From the NCBI RefSeq assembly GCF_029871205.1, contig NZ_SSOJ01000066.1, positions 1 to 56,291 of the forward strand: 56,291 nucleotides of DNA, given 5' to 3'. This document shows positions 6,774 through 13,994 of this stretch, in pieces; position 1 is the first letter of the stretch, and each line of letters begins with the position of its first letter. This DNA is from Pseudomonas sp. BN417. Lineage in GTDB: Bacteria > Pseudomonadota > Gammaproteobacteria > Pseudomonadales > Pseudomonadaceae. The notes under the pieces were generated by a model. The model ran no database searches and was not told the origin of the DNA. It worked only from the letters and a program-made list of their open reading frames with translations. Both the position numbers and the translations under genes were made by a program.

Positions 6774-7481
6774 ATGGACCCTGATATTGACAGTGATCTG
6801 AAGAAGGCCCGTGCCTTTCTTGTCGCCTTCTCTACTGCCGTGCTACTGGCTTGGTATTTCTCCGCCGACCTGAAGGCGATCAACATTATCGGTTTCTCGC
6901 TCAAGATTCGGGAGAACACTCATAACCTCTGGCTGGTCATCGCGGTTATCAACCTGCATTTCCTGCTTCGATATATCCAGAAGCTTCCAGCAGAGTCACG
7001 GCTTCCTGATGAGGCAATGCTTCTATCGTTTGAGAGAGCACTGATCAGCCATGTCGCCACTGTCTACCACAAACTGATACTGGAGAAGGTAAAGGCTTAC
7101 GACGCTTCATCGCTCGGTACGAATCAGGCGAATAAGGTATTGAAAATATATCCGAACGGTCAGATGAGGTATCGGATGAAGATGGCCTCAGACGCCGAAG
7201 AGAAGAGGTTTCCTGTCGCAAGGTATCGGCTGAATTATGGGCACGAGATTCGTTTCGCTGTGACGTATACCTTCTTAACCGCAAAGGGTGGGGAGGGTGT
7301 TTCTAGTGGGTACAACGTCGATATAAAGCCAAATCGCTATGCCGTTTGGCACTCTCAGATTTTCGGCTTCCTTCGCGGGATCATCTTCACGCCATGGATG
7401 AGCGACTATATTCTTCCCGCCATTCTTGGAGTAGCTAGCATAGTAGTCGCCGCCTGCTCTTGGTGGGTAGTCAATTACTGA
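6774..7481 (+). CDS. Membrane protein upstream of the KAP NTPase
   Basis: 235 residues from the ATG at 6774, chosen because a GGGGGGA box lies 3-10 bases upstream; an earlier ATG at 6630 has no such site. Two hydrophobic segments near residues 12-30 and 50-68 and one near 211-233 predict three membrane passes with a central soluble domain of about 140 residues. That domain has basic and aromatic stretches (RYRMKMASD, VARYRLNYGHEIRFAVTYTF) and no motif I know. It lies 110 bp before a KAP-type NTPase gene on the same strand. KAP NTPases are often membrane-linked, so the two may work together, possibly in phage defence (inference). Confidence 0.75.
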   Translation: MDPDIDSDLKKARAFLVAFSTAVLLAWYFSADLKAINIIGFSLKIRENTHNLWLVIAVINLHFLLRYIQKLPAESRLPDEAMLLSFERALISHVATVYHKLILEKVKAYDASSLGTNQANKVLKIYPNGQMRYRMKMASDAEEKRFPVARYRLNYGHEIRFAVTYTFLTAKGGEGVSSGYNVDIKPNRYAVWHSQIFGFLRGIIFTPWMSDYILPAILGVASIVVAACSWWVVNY

Positions 7482-7591
7482 AGAGTCTTCATGCACATGC
7501 AATGTGTCTCACCATGAGCAAGAATGACTTCTTGGTCTAGGCGAGCATCTGGAATCAACAAATCCTAAAAATCTAAAAGAATAAACTAGCA

Positions 7592-9487
7592 ATGAACATA
7601 GTGTCAGTCAAGTTTGATCGAAACCATCATGTAAAATCCTTTATTATGGATTACTGCTTATCGAGTGTCGTGCCTCAGTATGCGGTTCTCATTAGTGGTC
7701 AGTGGGGGTCTGGAAAAACGTGGTTTATCAATCAGTTCATAAGGGAATTAAGAGGTAGGGATGGCAAGGAGTTGTATGTAAGCTTGTATGGTATGTCGAA
7801 TTTCTCAGAGATTGAGTACGAATTTTTTAGAAAGCTCCATCCAGTGCTATCCCATAAGGGAATGGAGATCACAGGAAAAATACTCAAAGGAGCACTGAAG
7901 GGCACACTAAAGATAGATCTTGATCGAGACGGAAAAAGCGACGGAAACGCAAGTCCTACCTTGCCAGAGATAAAACTTCCAGACTACCTAAAAAACACTT
8001 CAAAGCATGTCTTAATATTCGACGATATTGAACGGTGTGGTATACCTATCGAAAGCCTTCTTGGATATATAAATCATTTTGTCGAACACCAAGATTACAA
8101 GGTTATCCTGGTAGCCAATGAAGAAGAAATAACGCAGAAATCCAAGGATGGCGGCCAAAAAAATCAGTACGCCACAATAAAAGAGAAGTTGGTTGGGAAA
8201 ACATTTAAGATAGAAGCGAACTTGAGTGAGGCTTTAGGTGCGTTCATTGAAGAGTCTGGGCAGTCAAATTTCTATAACTCGCATCTTGATTTGATAAAAA
8301 CCGTATATGAAAGTTCAACCTATAATAACCTGCGTCACCTTCGGCAGGCTCTACTAGATTTCTGCAGGCTCAAAAAAAGCCTTGACCAAGAAGCGTTAGA
8401 CTGTCCAGACCTGATGGCGCATTTGCTTAGGGACTTTTTGATTTATTCTTTCGAGATAAGACATGGACGGATGAATGTTGACGAAATAGAAGGGTTAGGC
8501 CATCGATACGTCAAGATACATTTAACAAGTTCCAATGGCCAAGAAGAAAAAGACAGCCTCGTAATTGATCTTAATAGGAAGTATCCAGATTTTAATCCGT
8601 ATGACACGCCATTTGATGCGGAGGTATGGAAATCTATTCTTGGGGATGGTCGGATTTGCAAAGAGAAAATCCACGAAAACATTTTAAAAAGCAGGCACCT
8701 TGCATCCAAGAATAGTCCAAACTGGGTGAGGCTATGGAAATTTAGAAGCCTGAGCGATAGTGATTTTTCCTCCCTAGTGGACACGGTGTGGTTAGAGTTC
8801 AAAAACGGAAATTACAACGCAGAAAGTGAAATAAAGCATGTTTGTGGAATCTACATGCATCTTGCAAGTATCTCGCTTTATCCCTCCAGTGTAGATAAAG
8901 TTCTTTCCAGTTCAAAGCATGTGATCGATACTCTTTTCGTTCAAGGGAAACTTGAACTTAGCGAGAGCGTTAGGTTTTACGATGATGAATCCGCCTTTGG
9001 AATGGGCTATCTTTATTCAGAGCATGCCGAGTTCAAGGAGGTCTGCTCTCATCTCCGAAGTAAGGCGGTTGAAGCCTATTCAAAAAAACTTCCTAGTCTT
9101 GCCAGTGAATTAGTAGAAGTCTTAAGGGTTGATCCGAGATCGTTCACACTAAAACTTATCCATTCCAATCATGGTCCAAATGATTATTACGAAACTCCCA
9201 TCCTTGATTACTTAAGTCCCGTCGATTTTGTACATGCATATCTTGAGGGTAGAAGCAAGGAAATGGGGGTGATTCATGCCTTGTTCAAGGAAAGGTACAA
9301 ATTCCTCAGTTCCGCTGAAAAATTGACGGATGAGTTCGGGTGGCTTTTAGCTGTTTATGGGGTTCTCATTTACACGGCTAAATCCAACCCTGGCACTCTA
9401 ACTTCACATTTGTGTATCTCCCTAGCGGAAAACGCTGTCGATCCAGTAATTAGTTTGTTGGGGGAGGTTAGGGCAAAAAATAGATAA
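7592..9487 (+). CDS. KAP-family P-loop NTPase, candidate defence protein
   Basis: 631 residues. Walker A is GQWGSGKT at 36-43 and Walker B is LIFDDIE at 141-147, followed by the ILVANEEE block typical of KAP (Kidins220/ARMS and PifA-like) NTPases. The remaining 400 residues are a long alpha-helical region without recognised motifs. The gene is markedly AT-rich compared with its flanks and uses AAA, ATA and TTA codons freely, a clear sign of recent transfer. The KAP family includes PifA of the F plasmid, which blocks phage T7, and such genes are common in defence islands, so an anti-phage role is plausible but unproven. No membrane segment is seen in it; the preceding gene may supply the membrane anchor. 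Confidence 0.85.
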   Translation: MNIVSVKFDRNHHVKSFIMDYCLSSVVPQYAVLISGQWGSGKTWFINQFIRELRGRDGKELYVSLYGMSNFSEIEYEFFRKLHPVLSHKGMEITGKILKGALKGTLKIDLDRDGKSDGNASPTLPEIKLPDYLKNTSKHVLIFDDIERCGIPIESLLGYINHFVEHQDYKVILVANEEEITQKSKDGGQKNQYATIKEKLVGKTFKIEANLSEALGAFIEESGQSNFYNSHLDLIKTVYESSTYNNLRHLRQALLDFCRLKKSLDQEALDCPDLMAHLLRDFLIYSFEIRHGRMNVDEIEGLGHRYVKIHLTSSNGQEEKDSLVIDLNRKYPDFNPYDTPFDAEVWKSILGDGRICKEKIHENILKSRHLASKNSPNWVRLWKFRSLSDSDFSSLVDTVWLEFKNGNYNAESEIKHVCGIYMHLASISLYPSSVDKVLSSSKHVIDTLFVQGKLELSESVRFYDDESAFGMGYLYSEHAEFKEVCSHLRSKAVEAYSKKLPSLASELVEVLRVDPRSFTLKLIHSNHGPNDYYETPILDYLSPVDFVHAYLEGRSKEMGVIHALFKERYKFLSSAEKLTDEFGWLLAVYGVLIYTAKSNPGTLTSHLCISLAENAVDPVISLLGEVRAKNR

Positions 9488-9583
9488 GAAGAAATTCATG
9501 CCAAAAATCGAATTTCACTAGATGTTCTAATTGTTCTGGTATACGTTAACCCCGAAGCGAAGAATTTACATGGGAGAAAGGTA

Positions 9584-10249
9584 TTGATCAGTGCATGGAA
9601 TCTCAAAGAGCTGAGAGATCGCATACGAGAAAATCGTCCGGTGGATGGAGAATCGTTGGTCGAGATTACGAACTCGCTAGGCCGTTCCCGTGAGATCTTT
9701 GAATACCATAAAAAGCTAGCACGTGATGCCTTTGAAGCCTTCAATACTGAGAACGATCCAACAGGAATGCTGCTTGCTGAGCATGTGTTTGGCGTGACTG
9801 AGAAAAATGACTTATTAACTGAGGCAAATCTGGCAAGCGAAGCTAATTTGATTGCCTGTATTAGCGTGACCCGAAACGCATTTGATAGCTTTGGTCAGCT
9901 ATTAAATGGTTTGGTAGTGCCGGAGCCCTGCACAGGTAATTTCTATATCCACGACGTTCTTAAGAAGCTACCTGCCGGCGAACTAAAGGATCAGTTGAAA
10001 ATCGCTACTTCGTCTGCTTGGTACGAGTACATGCAGGCATTCACAAATATCGTGAAGCATCGCCAATTGATCAAGCACAACTCATCATTGTCGTTCGTCG
10101 AGGATCGGCGTGGCGGCAAGGTTAACGGCTTTAAGTACAAAGGAAAGGATTACACTGATTATTGGGTGCGAGATGTCCTCCAAGGCACGGTGGAGGTTCA
10201 AAACTCTTTGGTTACATGTGGGCGGGCACTAAATCGCCTGTACATCTGA
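9584..10249 (+). CDS. Unknown 221-residue helical protein
   Basis: A TTG start at 9584 is used because GGGAGAAAGG ends two bases before it and no good ATG follows in frame. The protein looks wholly alpha-helical and soluble. It has an acidic middle and a segment YEYMQAFTNIVKHRQLIKH near residues 145-165, whose N-x-x-K-H-R look recalls helical HEPN-like or AbiV-like proteins. I cannot confirm a HEPN R-x4-6-H site, so I leave the function open. It follows the KAP NTPase by 96 bp on the same strand and may be the third member of the same unit. Codon use is intermediate between the NTPase gene and the host. Confidence 0.7.
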   Translation: MISAWNLKELRDRIRENRPVDGESLVEITNSLGRSREIFEYHKKLARDAFEAFNTENDPTGMLLAEHVFGVTEKNDLLTEANLASEANLIACISVTRNAFDSFGQLLNGLVVPEPCTGNFYIHDVLKKLPAGELKDQLKIATSSAWYEYMQAFTNIVKHRQLIKHNSSLSFVEDRRGGKVNGFKYKGKDYTDYWVRDVLQGTVEVQNSLVTCGRALNRLYI

Positions 10250-10296
10250 AAACAGCCCCTGGTCCCTTTACAGCTTGTTATAGCGTGCACAAACAA

Positions 10297-10318
10297 AAGC
10301 CCTCACATTGGGGGGCTT
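10297..10318 (-). terminator. Terminator of the minus-strand secreted-protein group
   Basis: On the minus strand AAGCCC...GGGCTT forms a 6-bp stem followed by TTGTTTG. It lies just after the stop of the 125-residue protein and between two converging genes. Confidence 0.5.
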
Positions 10319-10330
10319 GAGGGTGTTGCC

Positions 10331-10708
10331 TTACTTCTCGCACGGATACGCCAGCACCAGAGCATGTATCGCCAATGCAGTTTCGTGGATGTGCAGGCTC
10401 TGAGGATTCTCCTCAAGATACTTCACTACAACCCTTGCAGCTTGAATGTTTGAAAAGCCTGTCTTAGGGGGACAGAATCGGCGCTCCTTGGGCAGGTAGT
10501 CTGCATTAATGAAGGTGCTTTGCATGATTCCTTGCAGCTTTCCTATACAGAAAAGGCCATCCGTTTGATCCCTCTGGTCGGCAATTTTGTCGTCTACTTT
10601 AATTGCAGATTTGCACTGAGTGAGTAACTCGCTTCCGTTCATCCTCACTTCGGCCATAACCCCAGCACTACACACCACCAGTCCGATTGCTGCAAGAATC
10701 CGCTTCAT
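10331..10708 (-). CDS. Secreted Rap1a/Tai-family immunity-like protein
   Basis: 125 residues with a clear signal peptide (cleavage near residue 19, VMA). Four Cys at 32, 54, 79 and 123 could form two disulfides. The pattern of an N-terminal SELLTQC, a central FCIGKLQGI helix and a C-terminal repeat-like helix ending in YPC matches the Rap1a/Tai immunity family, small periplasmic proteins that neutralise type VI secretion peptidoglycan amidases in Serratia. No effector gene is next to it, so it may be an orphan immunity gene or have another periplasmic role. It is 9 bp downstream of a second secreted protein of similar build. Confidence 0.7.
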   Translation of the reverse strand: MKRILAAIGLVVCSAGVMAEVRMNGSELLTQCKSAIKVDDKIADQRDQTDGLFCIGKLQGIMQSTFINADYLPKERRFCPPKTGFSNIQAARVVVKYLEENPQSLHIHETALAIHALVLAYPCEK

Positions 10709-10717
10709 GTCGCAACC

Positions 10718-11089
10718 TCATTGTTTCCTTTTTGGGTAGAGTTCGGTGGTTAAAGCCTGCAAGCCATCGTGAAAATCCTCCAATGGATTTTCTCGGCAGA
10801 ATTTCTCAATATACGCCATCACTCCATCCATGTCCGTACTTCTCATTAGGTCATGTGTGGAGTTCAGGTATTCATTCAGGCCAGTTATATAGCCTGCTGT
10901 GTAGGAGGCGTAATTGTTCCAGCTTGACCAGTTGCTTTGGTTGTTCGCTTGGTTGGCTGCTTCAATGAATTTTCCACAACTGTGGTTCCCTAGCCCCTGG
11001 ACATTAAACATACCATTGCTGTCGGCTGCATGTACGGGAACGACACTTGCACTTCCAATGAGCACTAATCCCAGTGCAATCCTTTTCAT
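10718..11089 (-). CDS. Secreted HdeA/Rap1a-like protein
   Basis: 123 residues, signal peptide with likely cleavage after VHA (residue 21). Two Cys (38 and 98) could form one disulfide, as in HdeA-like folds. The motif YTAGYITGLNEY followed by an acidic segment and FCRENPLEDF is typical of Rap1a/HdeA-type helical periplasmic proteins. An AAGGAGA box precedes the ATG. It forms a tight run with the flanking minus-strand genes (3 and 9 bp gaps), so the three are probably one transcript. It may be an immunity or chaperone-like protein; the specific partner is unknown. Confidence 0.7.
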   Translation of the reverse strand: MKRIALGLVLIGSASVVPVHAADSNGMFNVQGLGNHSCGKFIEAANQANNQSNWSSWNNYASYTAGYITGLNEYLNSTHDLMRSTDMDGVMAYIEKFCRENPLEDFHDGLQALTTELYPKRKQ

Positions 11090-11092
11090 TTG

Positions 11093-11647
11093 TCAGTCTC
11101 CTTTTGGCTCAGGGATGGCTGCTTGCTCACCTTGCCCATTAAGATTAGTTACGTAGAGGGGAAGGACTCTTTTTCCTTCGAGAAGCTCAATTGCCATCTT
11201 CCTCATGTTGCCTTGTTCGTTTTCAATGTCGCCGTGAGCTCGCGGGGCATATGATGAGTTCTTTATGTGGGTCTTGTCGAAGTCATACTTTAGTACAATT
11301 GCCATCTTGTGGAGTAACTCAACAAATAGGTCGACTCTTCGAATGGCCCATTGGTCCGGGTCCATTTTATCTAATCCAAGGTGGTCAAGGTACTGCTTCC
11401 AAGCCTCAATAACTTGCTTCTCTTTCTTGTTCTTTTGATTGAATTCAAGATCGATGCTGTTTAGTGCCTCTACGTGGTGCCACGATATGGTGTACGCTCG
11501 TGTTGCCATGAGGGTTTTGAAAATTTGAAGCTTGCGGCCCTGAATTTCATTTCTGCTATCCAAGTATCGTGTTAACTGGACGGCTATAATTGGCCCTGCT
11601 AGCACGACGAACATCATTAACCAGTCAGATATTGTAATTTTGTCCAT
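11093..11647 (-). CDS. DUF6680-like single-pass membrane protein
   Basis: 184 residues from the ATG at 11647, which has GGGGGAC just upstream; a longer frame to 11671 lacks a site. One hydrophobic segment near residues 6-24 (WLMMFVVLAGPIIAVQL) is followed by a cytoplasmic helical part with FKTLMATRA and HVEALNSIDLEF, blocks I associate with DUF6680 proteins. It probably heads the three-gene minus-strand unit. Function is unknown. Such proteins occur in accessory regions of many bacteria. Confidence 0.65.
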   Translation of the reverse strand: MDKITISDWLMMFVVLAGPIIAVQLTRYLDSRNEIQGRKLQIFKTLMATRAYTISWHHVEALNSIDLEFNQKNKKEKQVIEAWKQYLDHLGLDKMDPDQWAIRRVDLFVELLHKMAIVLKYDFDKTHIKNSSYAPRAHGDIENEQGNMRKMAIELLEGKRVLPLYVTNLNGQGEQAAIPEPKGD

Positions 11648-11683
11648 GCAGTCCCCCGGCTTTATCTTCAATAGCTCGGAATT

Positions 11684-11908
11684 TCATTTCTTCTTACTAT
11701 GGGTAAGGGCATCCTTCCGAACTGCAGAGGTTACATTCACGATAGCGTGTTCGTCTCTAGCAATCTGAATGGCACGATCCTCCAGCGCAGCTTGAGGTTT
11801 CCTGCCGTTCTTCTCTACAGGGACGCTGATTCGTCCTGTGTCGTTAACCCGACCTACGATCTCCCTTCGTCTAATGGGGTAGGGCAGATCGATCGAATCT
11901 GGAGAGTT
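11684..11908 (-). pseudogene. Open frame without start, protein-like, at the island right end
   Basis: A 74-codon open frame on the minus strand has no ATG, GTG or TTG before about codon 56. Yet its composition is protein-like and charged (GRVNDTGRISVPVEKNGRK, then ALEDRAIQIARDEHAIVNVTSAVRKDA). It lies directly upstream of the DUF6680-like gene. The likeliest reading is the 3' remnant of a gene broken when the island was assembled, though a non-standard start cannot be excluded. The 11948-11980 stretch between the core and the sigma start holds only the old tail of the VWA gene. Confidence 0.35.
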
Positions 11909-11913
11909 TTATG

Positions 11914-11947
11914 ACTGGTGGAACTAACGGTGATTTTTGCCTGCAAA
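11914..11947 (+). other. attR: attP-derived arm motif plus 9-bp core
   Basis: ACTGGTGGAACT (11914-11925) lies 25 bp before the core GCCTGCAAA (11939-11947). Bases 11948-11979 are the displaced native 3' end of the VWA gene (TPAPSQARKE stop). In a rejoined attP, CTGGTGG here and its near-inverse CTGATGG (complement of 2052-2058) would be symmetric about the dinucleotide CT inside the core. Confidence 0.65.
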
Positions 11948-11980
11948 CTCCCGCCCCATCCCAAGCGCGGAAGGAATGAC

Positions 11981-12571
11981 GTGAACCCGATCCTCACGGA
12001 TGACGACGCCGCCTTGCTGCGGCGTTACCGCAGCGGCGATGCCGAGGCCTTTGGCGTGCTCTACGCGCGCCATCGCCTCGGCCTTTACCGTTTTCTCTGC
12101 GGCCTCTGCGGCGACGGTGCCCTGGCCGAGGAAATCTTCCAGGAAACCTGGCTGAACCTGATCCGCAGCGCCTCCGAACAGCGTGGCCAGGCCAGCTTCA
12201 AGACCTGGCTCTACCAGATCGCCCGCAACCGCCTGATCGACCACTGGCGCAAGCATGGTCGCCAGCAGGGCCGCGAAGAAGCCTTCGACGAGGCCCTGCA
12301 CGGCGAGGCGCTACCGGGCAGCAGCCCGGACCCCGAGCAGGAGCTGGCCCTGAGCCAGGACCAGCAGCGCCTGCGCGCGGCCCTGGACGAACTGCCGGGC
12401 GAGCAGCGCGAGGTCTTCCTGCTGCGTGCCCACGGCGACCTGGAGCTGCACGAGATCGCCGAACTCACCCGCACGCCCGCCGAGACGGTAAAGAGCCGCT
12501 TGCGCTATGCGTTGCAGAAGTTGCGTCGGCTGCTGGCCGACCCGGCCGCGGCCGAGGAGGTATCCGCATGA
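11981..12571 (+). CDS. ECF-type RNA polymerase sigma factor
   Basis: 196 residues. Region 2 reads RYRSGDAEAFGVLYARH through ETWLNLIRSA, and region 4 reads LPGEQREVFLLRAHGDLELHEIAELTRTPAETVKSRL, a normal two-domain ECF factor. The GTG at 11981 is chosen because GGAAGGA precedes it and because, without the island, the VWA stop is one base upstream, a typical coupled arrangement. An upstream in-frame GTG at 11918 lies in island DNA and is not native. Its stop overlaps the next ATG by 4 bp. The island now separates it from the promoter of the VWA gene, so its expression may depend on readthrough or a promoter at the island end. Confidence 0.92.
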   Translation: MNPILTDDDAALLRRYRSGDAEAFGVLYARHRLGLYRFLCGLCGDGALAEEIFQETWLNLIRSASEQRGQASFKTWLYQIARNRLIDHWRKHGRQQGREEAFDEALHGEALPGSSPDPEQELALSQDQQRLRAALDELPGEQREVFLLRAHGDLELHEIAELTRTPAETVKSRLRYALQKLRRLLADPAAAEEVSA

Positions 12572-13227
12572 ACCGAGACCCGCACAAGCCGGACGATATG
12601 GAACAGGCCCTGCTCGAACACTACCGCCGGCACAGCCAGGAAGAGCCGTCCGCTGGGCTGGACCAGCGCATCCTCGCCGCGGCGGCGGCCCAGGCGGAGC
12701 AGAACCGGGCGGCGCATCGTCCCTCCTTTGGCGAGCGCCTGCATGCCTGGCTGTTCGGGGGCGGGGGCCGGCAGCGCTGGGTCGTGGCCATTGCTGGTTT
12801 TGCCAGCCTGGGAATCGGCCTGAGCCTGACCTTGCGCACCCAGGAAGAGGCCAAGGAACGCTTCGATGCTCCCCCGGCCAGCGTCGCGCCGCTTTCCGCG
12901 CCGGCGCCCATGTCAAGGGCGGCGCCAGCGACCTATGCCAGCCCGCCAGCCCAGGCGGAGAAGAAGGCGTCCGCGATGGCCGATAGCAGCGCCGAGCTGC
13001 AGGAGCGACAGACCGAGCCGCTGCGTCTGGAGGAAAAAGCCGCACCCAAGGCGGAACTGGCCAAGTCGGCACAGCCTGGGGAACCGGAGGCCAGCCTGCG
13101 CCGGGTACTGGCACTGCAGGAGGCGGGCAAGCGCGAGGAAGCGCACAAGCTGCTGAATGAGTTGCAGGCGCGCTTTCCCCAGCGGGATATCGCCGCCGAA
13201 CTGCGCGAGCTAAAGCGTGACCGCTAA
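12568..13227 (+). CDS. Probable anti-sigma or partner membrane protein
   Basis: 219 residues with one membrane segment at about 71-89, a cytoplasmic N-terminal part of 70 residues, and a periplasmic Ala/Pro/Glu-rich region ending in a helical TPR-like stretch (LRRVLALQEAGKREEAHKLLNELQARFP). It overlaps the sigma gene by ATGA. This topology is usual for anti-sigma factors, but no zinc-binding HxxxCxxC motif is seen, so the assignment rests on topology and position. Confidence 0.7.
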   Translation: MNRDPHKPDDMEQALLEHYRRHSQEEPSAGLDQRILAAAAAQAEQNRAAHRPSFGERLHAWLFGGGGRQRWVVAIAGFASLGIGLSLTLRTQEEAKERFDAPPASVAPLSAPAPMSRAAPATYASPPAQAEKKASAMADSSAELQERQTEPLRLEEKAAPKAELAKSAQPGEPEASLRRVLALQEAGKREEAHKLLNELQARFPQRDIAAELRELKRDR

Positions 13228-13303
13228 CGGCGGTCGCGCCACGCTTGCCTCCGCGCTGGCGAAAGTAGAGCATGGCGCCATCACTGACTTCACCTGATCG
13301 TCC

Positions 13304-13822
13304 ATGCACTCGATTCGTCTCGTTTGTGCCTGCCTGGCACTGACCCTGCTAGTGGCCTGCGACAAGGAAGCGCCGCCGAAGCCCGGAGCACCGCCCGCAC
13401 CGCCTCCAGTCTCGTCCAGCCCTCCGTCCGCCCGGCCGGCCCCCGCCGACGTGCCGGCGCCTCCGGTGGAGTCTGTCCCGGCCGCCGACCCCAAGCCCGT
13501 GCCGCCGCCGCCCGCGCCGGCCCCCAAACTGGTGCCACCTGCTCCGACGCCGATCAAGCCGAAGGAGACCCTGACCACCGTCAAGGCGCCCCTGCCCAAT
13601 ACCAAGCTGGACCTCAGCCTGCCCAAGGACATGGCCAATGAGCTGGAGGCGGGCGACGCCAAGGACGATGTGCCGGGCCAGGCCGTGCTGCCGCAGCTGT
13701 TCGCGGAGAAGCCCGCAGAGGGCCCCTTCGGGCTCAATGGCAAGCTGATCACCAACGAACGGGAAACTGACGCCTGGCACTCGGTCGAGGGTGCCGAGCT
13801 GCAGTTCGAGTTCAAGCGCTAA
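13304..13822 (+). CDS. Proline-rich lipoprotein
   Basis: 172 residues. The lipobox LVAC has its acceptor at Cys19. Residues 25-90 are almost half proline and alanine and probably span the periplasm as an extended linker. A small C-terminal part follows (LDLSLPKDMANELE... FGLNGKLITNERETDAWHSVEGAELQFEFKR). It resembles conserved pseudomonad hypothetical lipoproteins. It may belong to the same transcription unit as the sigma/anti-sigma pair, 76 bp downstream. Confidence 0.75.
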   Translation: MHSIRLVCACLALTLLVACDKEAPPKPGAPPAPPPVSSSPPSARPAPADVPAPPVESVPAADPKPVPPPPAPAPKLVPPAPTPIKPKETLTTVKAPLPNTKLDLSLPKDMANELEAGDAKDDVPGQAVLPQLFAEKPAEGPFGLNGKLITNERETDAWHSVEGAELQFEFKR

Positions 13823-13833
13823 CGCACACCGAC

Positions 13834-13927
13834 TGTAGGTTGGGCCGGGCGGCGTTCCGCGAGCGCAGCGAAGCCCAACGAAGGCGCACGGTTCTGTTGG
13901 GCTTCGCCGAGCTCAGCCCAACCTACG
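13834..13927. repeat. Palindromic intergenic repeat (GTAGGTTGGGC family)
   Basis: TGTAGGTTGGGC (13834-13845) is mirrored by GCCCAACCTACG (13916-13927), with a second inner GTTGGGCTTCG block. Sequences of this type are widespread in Pseudomonas intergenic DNA. GCGAATTCATTCGC at 13959-13972 belongs to another dispersed family seen near 15960 and 16962. Confidence 0.7.
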
Positions 13928-13994
13928 GTCACAATGCCGCGTGAAAGAAAGGTCTGTAGCGAATTCATTCGCGAATGAACAGCGCCCGCAGCCA

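Larger units (their letters stand above)
2029..11947. mobile_element. 9.9-kb integrated island with serine recombinase, inserted in the VWA gene 3' end
   Basis: Direct repeats GCCTGCAAA at 2029-2037 and 11939-11947 bound 9,910 bp. The insert is less GC-rich than its flanks (the NTPase gene strongly so), has a large serine recombinase reading inward from the left end, and carries only accessory-type genes. Deleting one repeat plus the intervening DNA restores the VWA frame, which then stops at TGA 11977-11979, one base before the sigma-factor GTG. This in silico repair is strong evidence for the exact boundaries. No relaxase, conjugation, capsid or recognised replication gene is seen, so transfer must depend on other elements or on its own recombinase. 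It could be called an integrative mobilisable element or a defence-island-type element. Confidence 0.85.

Noticed and set aside
11699-11914. 71-codon plus-strand frame at the island right end
   Set aside because: No ribosome-binding site, and the opposite strand reads as a more protein-like sequence.
2009-11925. The 12-mer ACTGGTGGAACT as the att core
   Set aside because: Crossing over at this repeat would fuse the VWA frame into the sigma factor without a stop. The 9-bp GCCTGCAAA restores both genes, so the 12-mer is better read as an arm motif.
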